A stretch of DNA of 7,798 nt from Bacteroidota bacterium (lineage in GTDB: Bacteria; Bacteroidota; Bacteroidia; Flavobacteriales; Weeksellaceae), in NCBI GenBank assembly GCA_023448955.1, contig JAEXJU010000135.1, forward strand, positions 1 to 7,798, given 5' to 3'. The translations under genes were made by a program, and so were the position numbers. Of the stretch, positions 6,159 to 7,798 are shown piece by piece; within the stretch, counting starts at the first letter, position 1; each line of letters opens with the position of its first letter. The notes beneath the pieces are model-generated. The model had not been told where the DNA came from, did not search any database, and was given only the letters and a program-made list of their open reading frames with translations.

Positions 6159-6863
6159 TTAGTAATATTTTGTCATTTCTATGAAAGCATCGGATTGTCC
6201 GTTGTCATAGTCCTGGTATTTTTCGTCGATTGTAGAGAAATATTTTTTAGCGTCAGCATTTTTCTTTAGTGCCAAAGCTAGCATTCCTGCTTTTTTTGTG
6301 AAGTAATAAGTGGTGTAAGCATCGTCTGAAGCAGAGGCTGCTTTGTCTGCCATAGAAAGGGCATCATCTGCTTTATTCAGGTTTGAAAGGCAATCTGCCA
6401 TTGCACCATATTTTAGCGCAACCAAAACTTTATTACTTGAGCTGAATTTATCTAACAGATCGTAAGCTTTCTGGTAATTTCCTTTTTTGAACTCGATAAG
6501 TCCAGCGTTGTATGCAGAAAGTTTTCCTGCCTTTGTGCTGCCATATTCTTCGTAGGTTCCTATGAAACCAGGATTCGCAACAGATTTTCCGCCTAAAGCA
6601 AGGTCTTCTTTTCCATCTGTCAGGTTTTTCTGAGCAGCTAAGTAACTTTTTGTAGCTTCCTCATTTTTAGGTCCCAAAATGAACTGCTGGTATCCGAACC
6701 ATCCTAAAACTGCTAAGATTAAAACTCCGAAACCTATGCTTAAAGCTCTTGCATTTTTTTCCAAAAATGATTCTATGTTAAGTGCTTCTTTGTCAAGGTC
6801 TTTAAAGAATTCTACAGTTTCTTTTCCTTCCTGTTCGTTTTTTTTGTTATGCAGGTCTGCCAT
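6159..6863 (-). CDS. Membrane-anchored TPR protein, YfgM-like
   Basis: A 234-residue protein with a charged cytoplasmic N-terminus of about 39 residues (Lys/Glu-rich), one membrane helix at about 40-59 (ALSIGFGVLILAVLGWFGY), and a periplasmic region with TPR-like helical pairs, clearest at 'SAYNAGLIEFKKGNYQKAYDLL' style residues from about 115 onward and repeated twice towards the end. The layout matches the YfgM family; E. coli YfgM is an inner-membrane protein that associates with the SecYEG translocon and periplasmic chaperones. Sequence similarity is loose, so equivalence of role is inferred. The gene precedes ribH by 3 nt, a pairing I recall from many flavobacterial genomes although no functional link is known. 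It has the best promoter of the window just upstream. Confidence 0.8.
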   Translation of the reverse strand: MADLHNKKNEQEGKETVEFFKDLDKEALNIESFLEKNARALSIGFGVLILAVLGWFGYQQFILGPKNEEATKSYLAAQKNLTDGKEDLALGGKSVANPGFIGTYEEYGSTKAGKLSAYNAGLIEFKKGNYQKAYDLLDKFSSSNKVLVALKYGAMADCLSNLNKADDALSMADKAASASDDAYTTYYFTKKAGMLALALKKNADAKKYFSTIDEKYQDYDNGQSDAFIEMTKYY

Positions 6864-6885
6864 AATTTTTTTAATAAATAGAGTG

Positions 6886-6916
6886 CAAATTTAATGTTTT
6901 CCTTTTGATATGCAAA
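6886..6916 (-). promoter_or_regulatory. Bacteroidetes-type promoter of the YfgM-like gene and ribH
   Basis: On the minus strand, TTTG (6916-6913) is followed after 19 nt by TAAATTTG (6893-6886), an exact match to the -33/-7 consensus TTTG and TAnnTTTG at the known spacing. The expected transcription start is about 6880, giving a leader of about 17 nt before the ATG at 6863. It lies in the 81-nt gap after apt, so ribH need not depend on read-through from apt. Confidence 0.75.
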
Positions 6917-6944
6917 AACTTCTTTTTCTGTTGGTTAAAATATT

Positions 6945-7481
6945 TTAATATTCCAGAATTGAATAAACTTCAGCATTGAATTTTTCTAGCCTTTCTTTCC
7001 CTTTCAAATCTTTTAAATCGATGAGGAAACTGAATTGTGTAGGAATTGCGCCTTGTTTAGAAACCAGTTTTGCAGCAGCTTCAGTTGTCCCGCCTGTTGC
7101 CAATAAATCATCGTGTATCAAAACGCGTTGGCCTTTTTTAACATGACCATTTTTCATTTCTATCTCAGCCGAGCCGTATTCCAGGTCATATTTTTCTCCG
7201 GTGAAAGGCGGAGGTAGTTTTCCCGCTTTCCTGATAAGAACAAACGGAACATCAAGAGCAACAGCAATTGCAATCCCGAAAAGATAACCTCGGCTTTCTA
7301 TTCCACAGACTACATCTACTTTTCCTCTACTGAAAGCAGCCAGATCTGCAATTACTTCTTCGTAAAGTTTTGGCTGAAGAAAAATAGGGCAAATGTCTTT
7401 AAACTGAATTCCCGGAATCGGGAAGTCAGGAATGTTTTCTATGGTTTCTTCCAGTTTTTTTATCAATTCTGCTGATGCCAT
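6945..7481 (-). CDS. apt: Adenine phosphoribosyltransferase
   Basis: The enzyme makes AMP from adenine and 5-phosphoribosyl diphosphate (PRPP), the purine salvage step for adenine. The protein has 178 residues, close to the family norm. It begins with the adenine-binding region (IPDFPIPGIQFKDI, 17-30), then GIESRGYLFG (60-69), the RKAGKLPPPF hood segment (84-93), the flexible loop YDLEYGSAEIEM (98-109) and the PRPP-binding motif VLIHDDLLATGGT (120-132), where the two adjacent Asp and the ATGGT loop are intact; His123 stands where Val is more usual. These leave little doubt about the identity. The ATG is 2 nt after the stop of the gene upstream, so the two form an operon. No convincing GC-rich terminator follows apt; the stop overlaps an A/T-only palindrome. 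Confidence 0.96.
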   Translation of the reverse strand: MASAELIKKLEETIENIPDFPIPGIQFKDICPIFLQPKLYEEVIADLAAFSRGKVDVVCGIESRGYLFGIAIAVALDVPFVLIRKAGKLPPPFTGEKYDLEYGSAEIEMKNGHVKKGQRVLIHDDLLATGGTTEAAAKLVSKQGAIPTQFSFLIDLKDLKGKERLEKFNAEVYSILEY

Positions 7482-7483
7482 AC

Positions 7484-7798
7484 TTACTGATTGTTAATTT
7501 TATAAGTGGTGATTTTCCAACTATTGTTTACAGCTTTCAGACCATAAGTAACGTTAAGCGATGTGGTTTTTCCGTTTTTGTCAGTGACATCATATGTGAC
7601 ATTCACATTAGCAGAATTATCTTTATAGTAAGGAACAGAAATGTTTTTTACATTGATGTTTTTAACTGAGCCAAAACCTGAATTCGGATTAGAAAACTTA
7701 TCATAAGAACCCCAGTTTGGATTTTCGGCGGCTTCATAAGCGGCTTTAAAATTCTGCGAAGAAAGATTGCTCAGGAATTTTGTCACAGTATTCTTAGG
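7484..7798 (-). CDS. Small NTF2-like (DUF4878-type) protein, 3' part (5' end outside window)
   Basis: The frame is open to the right edge, so the start, and any signal peptide, is outside; 104 residues are visible. The pattern is that of an NTF2-like cone fold as in DUF4878 or SnoaL-like proteins: an N-terminal helix (VTKFLSNLSSQNFKAAYE), a loop with an aromatic (PNWGSYDKF), then three or four strands (VKNINVKNISV, SANVNVTYDVT, TTSLNVTYGLK, SWKITTYKIN). Many such proteins in this phylum are lipoproteins or exported proteins that bind small ligands or act as immunity-like partners, but nothing here decides. It lies 2 nt before apt and is probably co-transcribed with it. The fold assignment is by eye. 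Confidence 0.6.
   Translation of the reverse strand, partial: PKNTVTKFLSNLSSQNFKAAYEAAENPNWGSYDKFSNPNSGFGSVKNINVKNISVPYYKDNSANVNVTYDVTDKNGKTTSLNVTYGLKAVNNSWKITTYKINNQ

Noticed and set aside
6935..6948. Perfect A/T-only palindrome TTAAAATATTTTAA overlapping the apt stop
   Set aside because: It has no GC pairs and no clear T-tract after a stable stem, so it is a poor terminator, and such palindromes occur easily by chance in this A/T-rich DNA.
4619..7798. The leftward genes as a defence or toxin-antitoxin system (metallopeptidase, TPR proteins, NTF2-like protein together)
   Set aside because: apt and ribH are plain housekeeping enzymes, separate promoters and spacers divide the genes, and the metallopeptidase belongs to a widespread core family.

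Overview
The window reads as ordinary chromosomal DNA of a flavobacterium, most like Chryseobacterium or a relative. The grounds are the low GC content, the lack of Shine-Dalgarno sequences before most starts, promoter boxes of the Bacteroidetes type (TTTG about 19 nt before TAnnTTTG), and the gene families themselves: tandem OmpH/Skp chaperones, and a membrane-anchored TPR protein directly before ribH. The organism is inferred from recognition of these traits, not from a database search. I see no phage, transposon, CRISPR or toxin-antitoxin signal, and no new multigene system.

The left half (1-4560) is transcribed rightwards. It opens with the 3' part of one OmpH/Skp-type periplasmic chaperone gene, followed by a complete second one (435-938), which ends at a strong intrinsic terminator. 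Next comes a compact three-gene unit: a hotdog-fold acyl-CoA thioesterase (1000-1482), a dTDP-4-dehydrorhamnose reductase rfbD/rmlD (1485-2354) and an unrecognised exported protein (2347-3027) whose start overlaps the rfbD stop. After a 162-nt spacer carrying a degenerate short palindromic repeat, a 456-residue protein made almost wholly of TPR repeats starts at a TTG codon (3190-4560).

A hairpin with T-tracts on both sides (about 4566-4604) lies between the convergent halves and probably stops transcription from both.

The right half (4619-7798) is transcribed leftwards. In transcription order it holds the 3' part of a small NTF2-like protein gene, apt (adenine salvage), a membrane-anchored TPR protein resembling YfgM, ribH (lumazine synthase, riboflavin pathway) and a membrane-anchored neutral zinc metallopeptidase of the YpfJ family. 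The gene pairs are tightly packed (2 and 3 nt gaps), and the best promoter of the window lies before the YfgM-like gene.

The most interesting part is the ribH-metallopeptidase spacer (5474-5666). It contains two conserved-looking blocks that can fold together around a perfect 12-bp stem. From memory they resemble a dispersed structured element of flavobacteria, possibly the Flavo-1 RNA family; this needs a covariance-model search to confirm.
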